Below are positions 8,492 through 16,561 of a stretch of 51,402 nt of DNA, in pieces. This DNA is from Pseudoalteromonas denitrificans DSM 6059 (GTDB taxonomy: Bacteria > Pseudomonadota > Gammaproteobacteria > Enterobacterales > Alteromonadaceae), in assembly GCF_900112265.1 (NCBI RefSeq), contig NZ_FOLO01000041.1, forward strand, positions 1 through 51,402, read 5' to 3'. Numbering within the stretch: position 1 is the stretch's first letter; each line of letters starts with the position of its first letter. Below the pieces are notes generated by a model, which was not told the DNA's origin, searched no databases, and saw only the letters and a list, made by a program, of their open reading frames with translations. A program made the translations under genes and the position numbers.

Positions 8492-11400
8492 TTACTCTTC
8501 TTCCAACTCGATATTGATACCTAATGAGCGGATCTCTTTCAACAATACGTTGAATGATTCCGGCATACCAGGTTCCATCTTGTGGTTTCCGTCTACGATA
8601 TTTTTGTACATCTTAGTACGGCCGTTAACATCATCAGACTTAACAGTAAGCATTTCTTGTAGGGTATAAGCAGCACCATATGCTTCTAATGCCCATACTT
8701 CCATCTCACCGAAACGCTGACCACCAAACTGAGCTTTACCACCCAGTGGTTGCTGAGTTACAAGGCTATATGAACCAGTTGAACGCGCATGCATTTTGTC
8801 ATCAACTAAGTGATTTAGTTTAAGCATATACATGTAGCCAACAGTTACCTGACGCTCAAATGCATCACCTGTACGACCATCATATAAAGTAACCTGACCA
8901 CTTCGAGGGTAACCACCTAGTTCAAGCATGTCTTTAATTTCGTCTTCTACTGCACCATCAAATGCAGGAGTCGCAATTGGTAGACCACCTTTAAGATTTG
9001 CAGCAAGACGACGTACTTCATCATCTGTAAAGCTTGCAATATCTACATTTTGACGAGATTCGCCAAGATCGTATGCTTGCTTGATAAAGTTACGAAGCTC
9101 ATGTACTTCACGCTGTTCTTTAAGCATATCTTCAATACGCTCTCCGATACCACGTGCAGCTAGACCCATATGTACTTCTAAGATCTGACCGATATTCATA
9201 CGCGATGGTACACCTAGCGGATTCAATACGATGTCTACCGTACGACCTTTTTCATCATATGGCATATCTTCAACAGGAACGATTGTTGAAATAACACCTT
9301 TGTTTCCGTGACGACCAGCCATTTTATCACCAGGTTGGATAGTACGTTTAACAGCTAGGTAGATTTTAACAATCTTAAGAACACCTGGTGCTAAATCATC
9401 ACCTTGAGTGATTTTACGACGTTTAATTTCAAAACGTTTATCGTAATCAGCTTTAAGTTCATCATATTGCTCAGCTAATTGCTCAAGCTCAGCTTGTGCA
9501 CTTTCATCAGCTAGACTTTGAGTCAGTAACTTCTCACCGGTCAAAGTTGCAACTTTATCGGCATCAATACCATTACTAATTAATAATGTACGTGCACGGC
9601 TTAGAACACCTTCTTCAAGGATTCTAAATTCTTCATTGAAGTCTTTTTTCGCTTCACGAAGCTGCATATCTTCAATCTCTAAAGCACGCTTATCTTTTTC
9701 AACGCCATCACGAGTGAAAACTTGAACATCGATAATAGTACCTGAAATAGAGTTAGATACACGTAGAGAGCTATCTTTAACATCAGATGCTTTCTCACCG
9801 AAAATAGCTCGCAGAAGCTTCTCTTCAGGTGTTAGTTGTGTTTCACCTTTAGGGGTTACTTTACCAACTAAAATATCACCGCCTTTAACTTCAGCACCTA
9901 TATAAACAATACCTGATTCATCAAGTTTGCTTAATGCTGACTCACCTACATTAGGGATATCGGCTGTAATTTCTTCAGGACCTAATTTAGTATCGCGCGC
10001 GATACATTGTAGTTCTTGAATATGAATTGTTGTTAAACGATCTTCATCTACAACTTTTTCTGAAAGAAGGATTGAATCCTCAAAGTTGTAACCGTTCCAA
10101 GGCATGAAAGCAATACGTAGGTTTTGACCAAGCGCCAAATCACCTAAGTCCGTTGAAGGACCATCTGCTAGCACATCACCAATAGTCACAGGTTCACCAA
10201 CCATACAAGTTGGTCTTTGGTTAATACATGTGTTTTGGTTAGAACGTGTGTATTTAGTAAGGTTGTAAATGTCGATGCCCGCTTCACCAGGAATACGCTC
10301 TTCTTCATTTACGTTAACTACGATACGACCTGAGTCAGCGTAATCAACAACACCACCACGTTTTGCAACAACAGTCACACCAGATTCTTTAGCGATAGTA
10401 CGTTCGATACCTGTACCAACTAAAGGTTTATCTGCTTTTAACGTCGGTACTGCTTGACGTTGCATGTTTGAACCCATTAATGCACGGTTAGCATCATCGT
10501 GTTCAAGGAACGGGATAAGTGCTGCAGCAACTGAAATAACCTGCTGTGAAGATACATCCATATATTGAATGTCATCTTTACCCATAAAGGTTGATTCACC
10601 TTTAAAACGACATGGGATCATGCCCTCAACAAGCTCTTTATCAACTGTCATTTCTGCGCTCGCCTGTGCGATCACAAATTGACCTTCTTCAATTGCTGAT
10701 AAATAATTAACTTCGTCAGTAACGACACCATCAATAACTTTACGGTAAGGCGTTTCTAAGAAACCGTAATCATTTGTACGTGCATAACACGACAAAGAGT
10801 TAATCAGACCGATATTCGGTCCCTCTGGAGTTTCGATTGGACATACACGACCGTAGTGAGTTACGTGAACATCACGTACTTCGAAGCCGGCGCGTTCACG
10901 GGTTAAACCACCCGGTCCTAATGCAGAAATACGACGCTTATGTGTTACTTCCGAAAGCGGGTTATTTTGATCCATGAACTGTGATAGTTGCGATGAACCA
11001 AAGAACTCTTTAACCGCAGCAGAAATAGGTTTAGCATTGATTAAATCTTGCGGCATAATTGCATCAAGATCACCTAATGTTAAACGTTCTCTTACAGCAC
11101 GTTCTACACGCACTAAACCAACGCGGAATTGGTTTTCAGCCATTTCACCAACTGAACGAATACGACGATTACCTAAGTGATCGATATCATCTGATTCGCC
11201 TTTACCATTACGAATGTCGATCAATGTCTTCATTACGTCAACGATATCTTCTTTAGCTAAAGTACCAGGTCCAGTGTCAGAGTCACGAAGTACACGACTG
11301 TTGAACTTCATACGACCTACTTTAGATAGATCATAACGGTCTTCATTGAAGAATAAGTTTTCAAATAACGCATCGGCTGCATCACGAGTTGGTGGCTCGC

Positions 11401-12517
11401 CTGGGCGCATCATACGGTAAATTTCAACTAATGCTTCTAAACGGTTCGTAGTTGAATCAACACGAACTGTATCTGACATGTACGCACCACTATCAACTTC
11501 GTTGATGTAAAGCGTATCAATTTTAGTGAAGCCAGCTTTAACTAATTCAGCCATAAGCTCTAGAGTAAGTTCAGCATTTGCTTCCGCAACAACTTCGCCA
11601 GTTTCTTCATCAACATAGTTTTTAGCGATAACACGGTCAATCAAGTACTCATGTGGTACTTCAAGTTGTGTAACTGATTTTTTCTCTAGTGTTTTGATAT
11701 GACGAGCAGTAATGCGACGGCCCATTTCAGCAATCACTTCACCCTCTTGATCTTTAATATCAAAAGTAGCGATTTCACCACGTAAGCGAGAAGGAACTAA
11801 GTCCATCATTACTTTACCGTTAGCAACTTCGAAAGTCGTTGTTTCGAAGAACATCGCTAGAATTTCTTCTGTTGAGTATTCTAATGCACGTAAAATGATT
11901 GATGCCGGTAATTTACGACGACGGTCAATACGAACGTGTAAGTTATCTTTGATATCAAATTCAAAGTCTAACCATGAACCACGGTATGGAATAACACGTG
12001 CATTATATAAAACTTTACCAGAAGAGTGTGATTTACCACGATCGTTATCAAAGAACACACCTGGACTACGATGCAGCTGAGAAACAATAACACGCTCTGT
12101 ACCATTGATTACAAAGGTACCCGTATCTGTCATGAGTGGAATCTCACCCATGTATACTTCTTGTTCTTTTATGTCTTTTACTGTGCCTGGATTTTCTTTA
12201 TCCATTACAACTAAACGTAATTTTACGCGTAGTGGAGCAGAAAAAGTAACACCACGGATTTGACATTCTTTAACATCAAATACTGGCTCGCCAATACGGT
12301 AACTTACGTATTGAAGCTCAGCACTACCCGAGTTGTTTTTGATAGGGAATACTGAACGGAAAGCAGCTTCCAATCCATATTCGCCTTCGGCGTTTGGCTT
12401 TAAGAATTTTGCGAACGAATCCAACTGCATAGCTAGCAGTTTAGGTATTTGCATAACCTGTGGTCGTTTACCAAAATCCTTACGGATACGTTTCTTTTCA
12501 GAATAAGAGTAATCCAT
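8492..12517 (-). CDS. rpoB: DNA-directed RNA polymerase subunit beta
   Basis: Beta (1341 aa with the start chosen here; E. coli 1342) is the second catalytic subunit of RNA polymerase. An upstream in-frame ATG at 12556 would add 13 residues. I prefer 12517 because MDYSYSEKKRIRKDFGKRPQ aligns with the E. coli N-terminus and a GAGGA ribosome-binding site lies just ahead. The rifampicin-pocket segment GSSQLSQFMDQNNPLSE and the following THKRRISALGPGGL are wild type, suggesting sensitivity. DVHVTHYGR carries Val where E. coli has Pro. The gene is separated from rplL by 245 bp containing two hairpins. Confidence 0.98.
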   Translation of the reverse strand: MDYSYSEKKRIRKDFGKRPQVMQIPKLLAMQLDSFAKFLKPNAEGEYGLEAAFRSVFPIKNNSGSAELQYVSYRIGEPVFDVKECQIRGVTFSAPLRVKLRLVVMDKENPGTVKDIKEQEVYMGEIPLMTDTGTFVINGTERVIVSQLHRSPGVFFDNDRGKSHSSGKVLYNARVIPYRGSWLDFEFDIKDNLHVRIDRRRKLPASIILRALEYSTEEILAMFFETTTFEVANGKVMMDLVPSRLRGEIATFDIKDQEGEVIAEMGRRITARHIKTLEKKSVTQLEVPHEYLIDRVIAKNYVDEETGEVVAEANAELTLELMAELVKAGFTKIDTLYINEVDSGAYMSDTVRVDSTTNRLEALVEIYRMMRPGEPPTRDAADALFENLFFNEDRYDLSKVGRMKFNSRVLRDSDTGPGTLAKEDIVDVMKTLIDIRNGKGESDDIDHLGNRRIRSVGEMAENQFRVGLVRVERAVRERLTLGDLDAIMPQDLINAKPISAAVKEFFGSSQLSQFMDQNNPLSEVTHKRRISALGPGGLTRERAGFEVRDVHVTHYGRVCPIETPEGPNIGLINSLSCYARTNDYGFLETPYRKVIDGVVTDEVNYLSAIEEGQFVIAQASAEMTVDKELVEGMIPCRFKGESTFMGKDDIQYMDVSSQQVISVAAALIPFLEHDDANRALMGSNMQRQAVPTLKADKPLVGTGIERTIAKESGVTVVAKRGGVVDYADSGRIVVNVNEEERIPGEAGIDIYNLTKYTRSNQNTCINQRPTCMVGEPVTIGDVLADGPSTDLGDLALGQNLRIAFMPWNGYNFEDSILLSEKVVDEDRLTTIHIQELQCIARDTKLGPEEITADIPNVGESALSKLDESGIVYIGAEVKGGDILVGKVTPKGETQLTPEEKLLRAIFGEKASDVKDSSLRVSNSISGTIIDVQVFTRDGVEKDKRALEIEDMQLREAKKDFNEEFRILEEGVLSRARTLLISNGIDADKVATLTGEKLLTQSLADESAQAELEQLAEQYDELKADYDKRFEIKRRKITQGDDLAPGVLKIVKIYLAVKRTIQPGDKMAGRHGNKGVISTIVPVEDMPYDEKGRTVDIVLNPLGVPSRMNIGQILEVHMGLAARGIGERIEDMLKEQREVHELRNFIKQAYDLGESRQNVDIASFTDDEVRRLAANLKGGLPIATPAFDGAVEDEIKDMLELGGYPRSGQVTLYDGRTGDAFERQVTVGYMYMLKLNHLVDDKMHARSTGSYSLVTQQPLGGKAQFGGQRFGEMEVWALEAYGAAYTLQEMLTVKSDDVNGRTKMYKNIVDGNHKMEPGMPESFNVLLKEIRSLGINIELEEE

Positions 12518-12664
12518 GAGGTTCCTCAGCTTGCTGAATCTTGATATACCATCCATAAATGGACAGACTAAGTGGCTATTAATGCCAAATTTTTTACTAC
12601 ATATTGTGTGTTTGCACGCTTTGTTTTAACTGTAAAAAGCAGTATAAATCATAGAGGGCAAAAT

Positions 12665-12691
12665 GCGCTGGAGTGCAAAACACTACAGCGC
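12665..12691 (-). other. Second hairpin in the rplL-rpoB gap (possible RNase III site)
   Basis: An 11-bp stem with one mismatch (arms 12665-12675 and 12681-12691, loop CAAAA) lies directly downstream, on the minus transcript, of the attenuator-like hairpin. E. coli has an RNase III cleavage hairpin in the equivalent gap. Similar use here is inference from position and shape. Confidence 0.5.
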
Positions 12692-12722
12692 AAAAAGGCT
12701 GGTGATTAAATAATCACCAGCC
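12692..12722 (-). terminator. Attenuator-type terminator between rplL and rpoB
   Basis: A perfect 11-bp stem (12697-12707 and 12712-12722, 4-nt loop) rich in G-C at its base is followed on the minus transcript by five U residues (12692-12696). It sits 40 bp after the rplL stop. As in E. coli, a leaky terminator here would lower rpoBC expression relative to the ribosomal proteins; the leakiness is inferred. Confidence 0.8.
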
Positions 12723-12762
12723 CGTACCTGAAATTCAGGCAGCTAACCTAGCAAAAGCCAGA

Positions 12763-13125
12763 TTATTTAATTTCAATTGTTGCACCGATTTCTTCAAGAT
12801 CTTTCTTAAGAGCTTCAGCTTCTTCTTTAGAAACAGCTTCTTTAAGAGCAACTGGAGCTGACTCAACAAGACCTTTTGCTTCTTTAAGGCCAAGACCTGT
12901 AGCAGCACGAACAGCTTTGATAGCAGCAACTTTGTTACCACCGAATGAAGTCATTACAACGTCAAATTCAGTTTTCTCTTCAGCAGCTTCAGCAGCTGGA
13001 CCAGCAACCATTGCAGCAGCAGCAGTTACACCGAATTTTTCTTCCATTGCTTCGATAAGAGCAACAACATCCATTACAGACATTTCTGCAATAGCATCAA
13101 GGATTTGGTCTTTAGATACAGACAT
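12763..13125 (-). CDS. rplL: 50S ribosomal protein L7/L12
   Basis: L7/L12 (120 aa) forms the multi-copy stalk of the 50S subunit that recruits translational GTPases. The N-terminal dimerisation helices (MSVSKDQILDAIAEMSVMDV) are followed by an Ala/Glu-rich hinge at about residues 33-52, then the globular C-terminal domain with the GLGLKEAKGLVESAP motif. It lies 102 nt behind rplJ and ahead of the attenuator leading to rpoB. Translation is normally coupled to L10 autoregulation through the leader at 13801-13925. Confidence 0.98.
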   Translation of the reverse strand: MSVSKDQILDAIAEMSVMDVVALIEAMEEKFGVTAAAAMVAGPAAEAAEEKTEFDVVMTSFGGNKVAAIKAVRAATGLGLKEAKGLVESAPVALKEAVSKEEAEALKKDLEEIGATIEIK

Positions 13126-13208
13126 TTCAAATTTCCTAATTATATGAACAATTATTTAGTATAAATAATGTTCTAAAAAAATATTTTACACCAATAAAAA
13201 CAATCTAA

Positions 13209-13226
13209 CTTATAGAATTCTATAAG
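13209..13226. repeat. 18-bp perfect palindrome just after rplJ
   Basis: CTTATAGAATTCTATAAG is its own reverse complement and ends one base from the rplJ stop codon. In RNA it would fold as a 7-bp stem with an AAUU loop. It may mark a processing or stability structure between rplJ and rplL; no known function is assigned. Confidence 0.6.
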
Positions 13227-13227
13227 A

Positions 13228-13722
13228 TTAAGCAGATTGCTCTTCTTTTTGTACACGTACTGCTTCAATTGTTTTACACAATTTACCGGCAGACGCTTCT
13301 TTCATAGCGCTCATTAAGCGTGCAACTGCTTCATCGTATGTAGGCAATGTAGCCAACATAGCAACGTCTACAACGTTACCTTCAAAAGCGGCCAATTTAA
13401 GCTCAAAGTTTTCATTTTTCTTCGCGAAATCTGAGAAGATACGCGCAGCAGCACCAGGGTGCTCGCTAGAAAAAGCAACTAAGCTTGGACCAACTAAAGA
13501 ATCGTTAAGACACTCAAAATCAGTTCCTTCGATAGCACGTTTTGCTAAAGTGTTACGAACAACTTTCATCCATACACCAGCTTCACGCGCTTCTTTACGA
13601 AGGGCTGTAATAGCGCCAACAGGTACACCACGAGAATCTGCAATTACTGCAGATAGAGCACCACTAGCGGCTTCGCTGACTTCAGCAACAATCGCTTTTT
13701 TGCCTTCAAAGTTTAAGGCCAT
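13228..13722 (-). CDS. rplJ: 50S ribosomal protein L10
   Basis: L10 (164 aa; E. coli 165) anchors the L7/L12 stalk to 23S rRNA and, as the L10-(L12)4 complex, represses its own mRNA. The N-terminus MALNFEGKKAIVAEVSEAAS and the RNA-binding region with RNTLAKRAIEGT are typical. The C-terminal helix that holds L12 dimers ends in QKEEQSA. It is preceded by a leader (13801-13925) that carries the recognisable L10-binding elements, and it precedes rplL by 102 nt. Confidence 0.97.
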   Translation of the reverse strand: MALNFEGKKAIVAEVSEAASGALSAVIADSRGVPVGAITALRKEAREAGVWMKVVRNTLAKRAIEGTDFECLNDSLVGPSLVAFSSEHPGAAARIFSDFAKKNENFELKLAAFEGNVVDVAMLATLPTYDEAVARLMSAMKEASAGKLCKTIEAVRVQKEEQSA

Positions 13723-13800
13723 GGGTGTGACTCCTGGTTCTTGGGGAAACTTAAATTAAGCATCCCGATTTACTCATCCTTAACAACAAAATGAAGCTAA

Positions 13801-13925
13801 GGTGCTTTTTACGGCGAGAGCCAGAAGATTAGGAAAAATCTATCTGGGGTTCTACACCATCTACGTAGGAAATTAAGTTGTTTATTACGAATAATAACTA
13901 ACGCCTACGGTCTTGGACGGAAGTT
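13801..13925 (-). promoter_or_regulatory. L10 autoregulatory leader of rplJL
   Basis: The minus-strand leader contains CTTCCGTCCAAGACCGTAGG (reading down from about 13924), then CCTACGTAGATGGTG, then AGAACCCC, CTGGCT and CTCGCCGT, in the order I recall for the gammaproteobacterial L10 leader. The complementary CCGTAGG and CCTACG arms pair to form the core stem. Binding of L10-(L12)4 here would reduce translation of rplJ and rplL. The family assignment is from memory of the consensus and could be confirmed with the L10-leader covariance model. Confidence 0.8.
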
Positions 13926-14024
13926 TAAAATTATAATAAAGCTAAACTTCAACCCGAATTTGTTATTTATTGAAAAATTTAGTTTTATTTTAAATAAAAC
14001 ATTTCTTCAATAAAGTGGCGCAGA

Positions 14025-14030
14025 ATTATA
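14025..14030 (-). promoter_or_regulatory. Possible -10 box of an internal rplJ promoter
   Basis: A perfect TATAAT on the minus strand lies between rplA and the L10 leader, where E. coli has its L10 promoter. The -35 region at 16-18 nt upstream is poor (ATACTT or TATACT). An inverted repeat GGCGCA/TGCGCC brackets the box. Promoter activity is therefore only moderately supported. Confidence 0.4.
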
Positions 14031-14075
14031 GCTCAAATAATGCGCCAAGTATACAGCAATAGTTAATTTAAAAAA

Positions 14076-14780
14076 TTAAGCTACAACAGTATTAAGTGTA
14101 CCCTGATCAACAGTTACACCAGCACCCATAGTCGTAGAGATAGTTACTTTTTTCAAGTAAACACCTTTAGCTTGAGCAGGCTTAGCCTTCTTAAGCGCAA
14201 CGATTAGTGCTTCTAAGTTACCTTGAAGCTGTTCAGCTTCAAAAGAAACCTTACCGATAGTAGTATGGATGATACCATTCTTATCATTACGGTAACGAAC
14301 CTGACCCGCTTTCGCGTTTTTAACTGCTTCAGCAACATTTGGCGTTACTGTACCAGTTTTAGGGTTAGGCATAAGGCCGCGTGGACCTAAGATTTGACCA
14401 AGCTGACCAACAACGCGCATTGCATCTGGAGAAGCAACAACAACGTCAAAGTTCATTTCGCCTTTTTTCACTTGCTCAGCAAGATCTTCCATACCTACAA
14501 GCTCTGCGCCAGCTTCTTTTGCAGCTTCAGCGTTTGCGCCTTGAGTAAATACGGCAACACGTACATCACGACCAGTACCGTGTGGTAGCACAGATGCGCC
14601 ACGAACGTTTTGGTCAGATTTACGTGCATCGATACCAAGGTTTACAGCAACATCAACACTTTCTTCGAATTTAGCAGTCGCTAATTCTTTTAAAAGTGCA
14701 ACAGCTTCATTGATATCATATTCTTTAGTAACTTCCACTTTTTCGCGGATATTACGCATACGTTTAGTAAGTTTAGCCAT
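14076..14780 (-). CDS. rplA: 50S ribosomal protein L1
   Basis: L1 (234 aa, same as E. coli) forms the mobile L1 stalk at the ribosomal E site and represses rplK-rplA translation by binding their leader. The frame shows MAKLTKRMRNIREKVEV at the start and the conserved GPRGLMPNPKTGTVTPNV segment at about residues 127-144. It starts 4 nt after the rplK stop, indicating translational coupling. The likely operator for autoregulation is the structure at 15230-15281. Confidence 0.98.
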   Translation of the reverse strand: MAKLTKRMRNIREKVEVTKEYDINEAVALLKELATAKFEESVDVAVNLGIDARKSDQNVRGASVLPHGTGRDVRVAVFTQGANAEAAKEAGAELVGMEDLAEQVKKGEMNFDVVVASPDAMRVVGQLGQILGPRGLMPNPKTGTVTPNVAEAVKNAKAGQVRYRNDKNGIIHTTIGKVSFEAEQLQGNLEALIVALKKAKPAQAKGVYLKKVTISTTMGAGVTVDQGTLNTVVA

Positions 14781-14784
14781 CTGA

Positions 14785-15213
14785 TTAACCCTCTACGTTC
14801 AAGCCCATTGCACGTGCAGAACCTGCAATTGTGCGTACACCAGCGTCCATATCAGCAGCTGTTAAATCAGCTTGCTTGATAGTTACGATTTCTTCTAGTT
14901 GCGCACGAGTTACTGTGCCACACTTTTCAGTGTTAGGACGACCTGAACCAGATTTGATTCCAGCAGCTTTCTTAAGTAAGTAAGCAGCAGGTGGTGTTTT
15001 CATATCGAACGTGAAAGAACGATCTGAATATACAGAGATGATAACTGGAACTGGAGCGCCTTTTTCTAAAGACTCTGTACGAGCATTAAAGCCTTTACAG
15101 AATTCCATGATGTTAACACCGTGTTGACCTAGTGCAGGACCAACTGGAGGACTAGGGTTAGCCATACCAGCTGCAACTTGTAGCTTGATTAGAGCTTCAA
15201 CTTTTTTAGCCAT
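14785..15213 (-). CDS. rplK: 50S ribosomal protein L11
   Basis: L11 (142 aa, same as E. coli) binds the GTPase-associated centre of 23S rRNA and is needed for RelA activation. The proline-rich N-terminal region NPSPPVGPALGQHGVNIMEFCK and the C-terminal RNA-binding domain with AGIKSGSGRPN and IAGSARAMGL are all present. The ribosome-binding site GAGG precedes the ATG. It is the first gene of the rplKAJL-rpoBC operon, driven by the promoter at 15350-15378 through an L1-type leader. Confidence 0.98.
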   Translation of the reverse strand: MAKKVEALIKLQVAAGMANPSPPVGPALGQHGVNIMEFCKGFNARTESLEKGAPVPVIISVYSDRSFTFDMKTPPAAYLLKKAAGIKSGSGRPNTEKCGTVTRAQLEEIVTIKQADLTAADMDAGVRTIAGSARAMGLNVEG

Positions 15214-15229
15214 GATAAATACCTCAATT

Positions 15230-15281
15230 GTGGGTCTTAGCCTTGTGCGCGCGAGGACGCGTACTCTAACGGCTTCCCATA
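15230..15281 (-). promoter_or_regulatory. L1-binding leader structure ahead of rplK
   Basis: On the minus strand TGGGAAGCC (from 15280) pairs with GGCTAAGACCCA (to 15231) through TGGG/CCCA and GCC/GGC helices split by an asymmetric internal loop. This is the form L1 recognises in 23S rRNA and in the E. coli L11 leader. It ends about 16 nt before the rplK start. Feedback by L1 is known for the family and inferred here. Confidence 0.7.
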
Positions 15282-15349
15282 GTTCAAAAAAACTTTTATT
15301 TATTAAGCAAACTAATTACTTAAGTTTGAGTAATAACAAAAGGCCGCTG

Positions 15350-15378
15350 ATTATAGTTTAATCACTCCCACTGATCAA
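15350..15378 (-). promoter_or_regulatory. Sigma70 promoter of rplK-rplA-rplJ-rplL-rpoB-rpoC
   Basis: The minus strand has TTGATC (15373-15378), a 17-nt spacer and a perfect TATAAT (15350-15355). It lies about 140 bp upstream of rplK, the same arrangement as the E. coli L11 promoter between nusG and rplK. Confidence 0.85.
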
Positions 15379-15477
15379 TATTTAATATACTTTTATTAAA
15401 ATAACCTATTTTCATATTCAGTTTTGATTCAGACAAATAAAACTATACTGCTTTTATAAAATTTAAGGAGAACAAAA

Positions 15478-16077
15478 ATGATAGTACCGGTATCAAGAAT
15501 ATTTGTAATCGCATCTCTATTGACCCCAGCAGTAACTTTTGACGCCAACGCACAAAATACTGTAATACATGACAAACACAAAAGTCACTCCCACCATGAT
15601 AAAAAACATAGCTATTATGATAATCGAAAGAAAAATGTTAACTCTCATTCACCAAGGCTAAAAAAGAACTCTGTAATCGTAATCACTCCCCGAAAACGTA
15701 TTTATCATAATGTGCATATCTACCGTCCATATGGCCATGCATATCTTGGTTATGGTCATTTCCATAACGATAATGATGCATGGAAGTGGCTCTCTTTTAC
15801 ATCTATTACAATTAAATTGTTAGATAATTTAAATGAACACACTCAACGAGAACACGAAGCTGCACAAATAAAAGCGACTACAGCAAAAGTCGGTGAAGAA
15901 ATTAAGTGGCATAGTGAGTCTTCTAATGGTTCAGTTGTAACCACTAAAGAAGGAGTTAACAATGCAGGATTAACATGTCGTGAATTTCAGCAAACTATCA
16001 CTATTTCTGGCGACACTGAGCAAGCCTTTGGCACCGCATGCTTACAAGCTGATGGCTCATGGAAAATAGTTAAATAA
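15478..16077 (+). CDS. Secreted His-rich protein with 17 kDa surface antigen-type C-terminal domain
   Basis: A 199-aa protein with a signal peptide (about residues 1-25, ending ANA-QN). A basic, His-rich segment (residues 28-85, including HDKHKSHSHHDKKH) is followed by a Tyr/His/Gly-rich stretch. The C-terminal domain (about 135-199) has CREFQQTITISGDTEQAFG followed by GTACLQADGSWKIV. That pattern is typical of the RT0821/Lpp0805 or 17kDa_Anti_2 surface-protein domain, with its two conserved cysteines. There is no lipobox, so it is probably periplasmic or surface-attached. A strong ribosome-binding site (AAGGAG) precedes the ATG. It lies on the plus strand inside an otherwise minus-strand ribosomal cluster. 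The biochemical role is unknown; metal binding by the His-rich part is only a guess. Confidence 0.8.
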   Translation: MIVPVSRIFVIASLLTPAVTFDANAQNTVIHDKHKSHSHHDKKHSYYDNRKKNVNSHSPRLKKNSVIVITPRKRIYHNVHIYRPYGHAYLGYGHFHNDNDAWKWLSFTSITIKLLDNLNEHTQREHEAAQIKATTAKVGEEIKWHSESSNGSVVTTKEGVNNAGLTCREFQQTITISGDTEQAFGTACLQADGSWKIVK

Positions 16078-16090
16078 CTTAATGGATATA

Positions 16091-16489
16091 ATGAATGTTC
16101 CTATTAGAATAACTTCTATAACTTTCATACTTAGTTATATAACTATATTTTCTAACACTGCAACAGCACACATTTGGCAAAACTTGGGCAGCAAAACGGT
16201 TACAACAAACAAAAATTTTGACACTTTCACTGTGCATCAAAGACGCTAGTTTTAGTCAATTACAGATAAATGCCAAAATAGTAGGATAAAAATACAACCC
16301 ATGGTTGTGCACTTTAAGAACAAGCAGCGTCATGAAATAAAAATTTCTGCATTTATAGCGCGTTATAGCGAATCACGATTAACTCACCAGCCAGAAGAAG
16401 CAAGAGAAATCAATAAAATTACTTTTTGGTACTATGCTAAAGGGGGGAGTGAAAAAGCCGCTTATATAACAATATTAGGAAAACATTAA
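16091..16489 (+). pseudogene. Frameshifted remnant of a small secreted beta-sandwich-like protein (DUF2541-like)
   Basis: Three frame segments read as one protein. From 16091, a signal peptide (MNVPIRITSITFILSYITIF...ATA) runs into HIWQNLGSKTVTTNKNFDTF and stops at 16247. DASFSQLQINAK continues in the next frame (16242-16286). IKIQPMVVHFKNKQRHEIKI...SESRL...INKITFWYYAKGG...YITILGKH returns to the first frame and ends at 16489. The order of W-LG-V, D-F-V, F-L-I, SR, I-KI-F-Y and a final I-LG is what I recall for small secreted DUF2541-type proteins. Two compensating single-base shifts, at about 16240 and 16286, break it. It follows the His-rich secreted gene by 13 bp. Sequencing errors are an alternative explanation. 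Confidence 0.65.
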
Positions 16490-16516
16490 TTAAATCAGTA
16501 TTCAAATTACAAGATC

Positions 16517-16544
16517 AAAAAAGCACAGCCAATGCTGTGCTTTT
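16517..16544 (-). terminator. Terminator after nusG
   Basis: An 11-bp perfect stem (16519-16529 and 16534-16544, loop CAAT) carries six A residues on its left flank, which become a U-run on the minus transcript. It lies 18 bp beyond the nusG stop. With four T residues on the right it could also stop plus-strand transcription from the neighbouring pseudogene. Confidence 0.85.
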
Positions 16545-16561
16545 CAATAATAAAACGTCTA

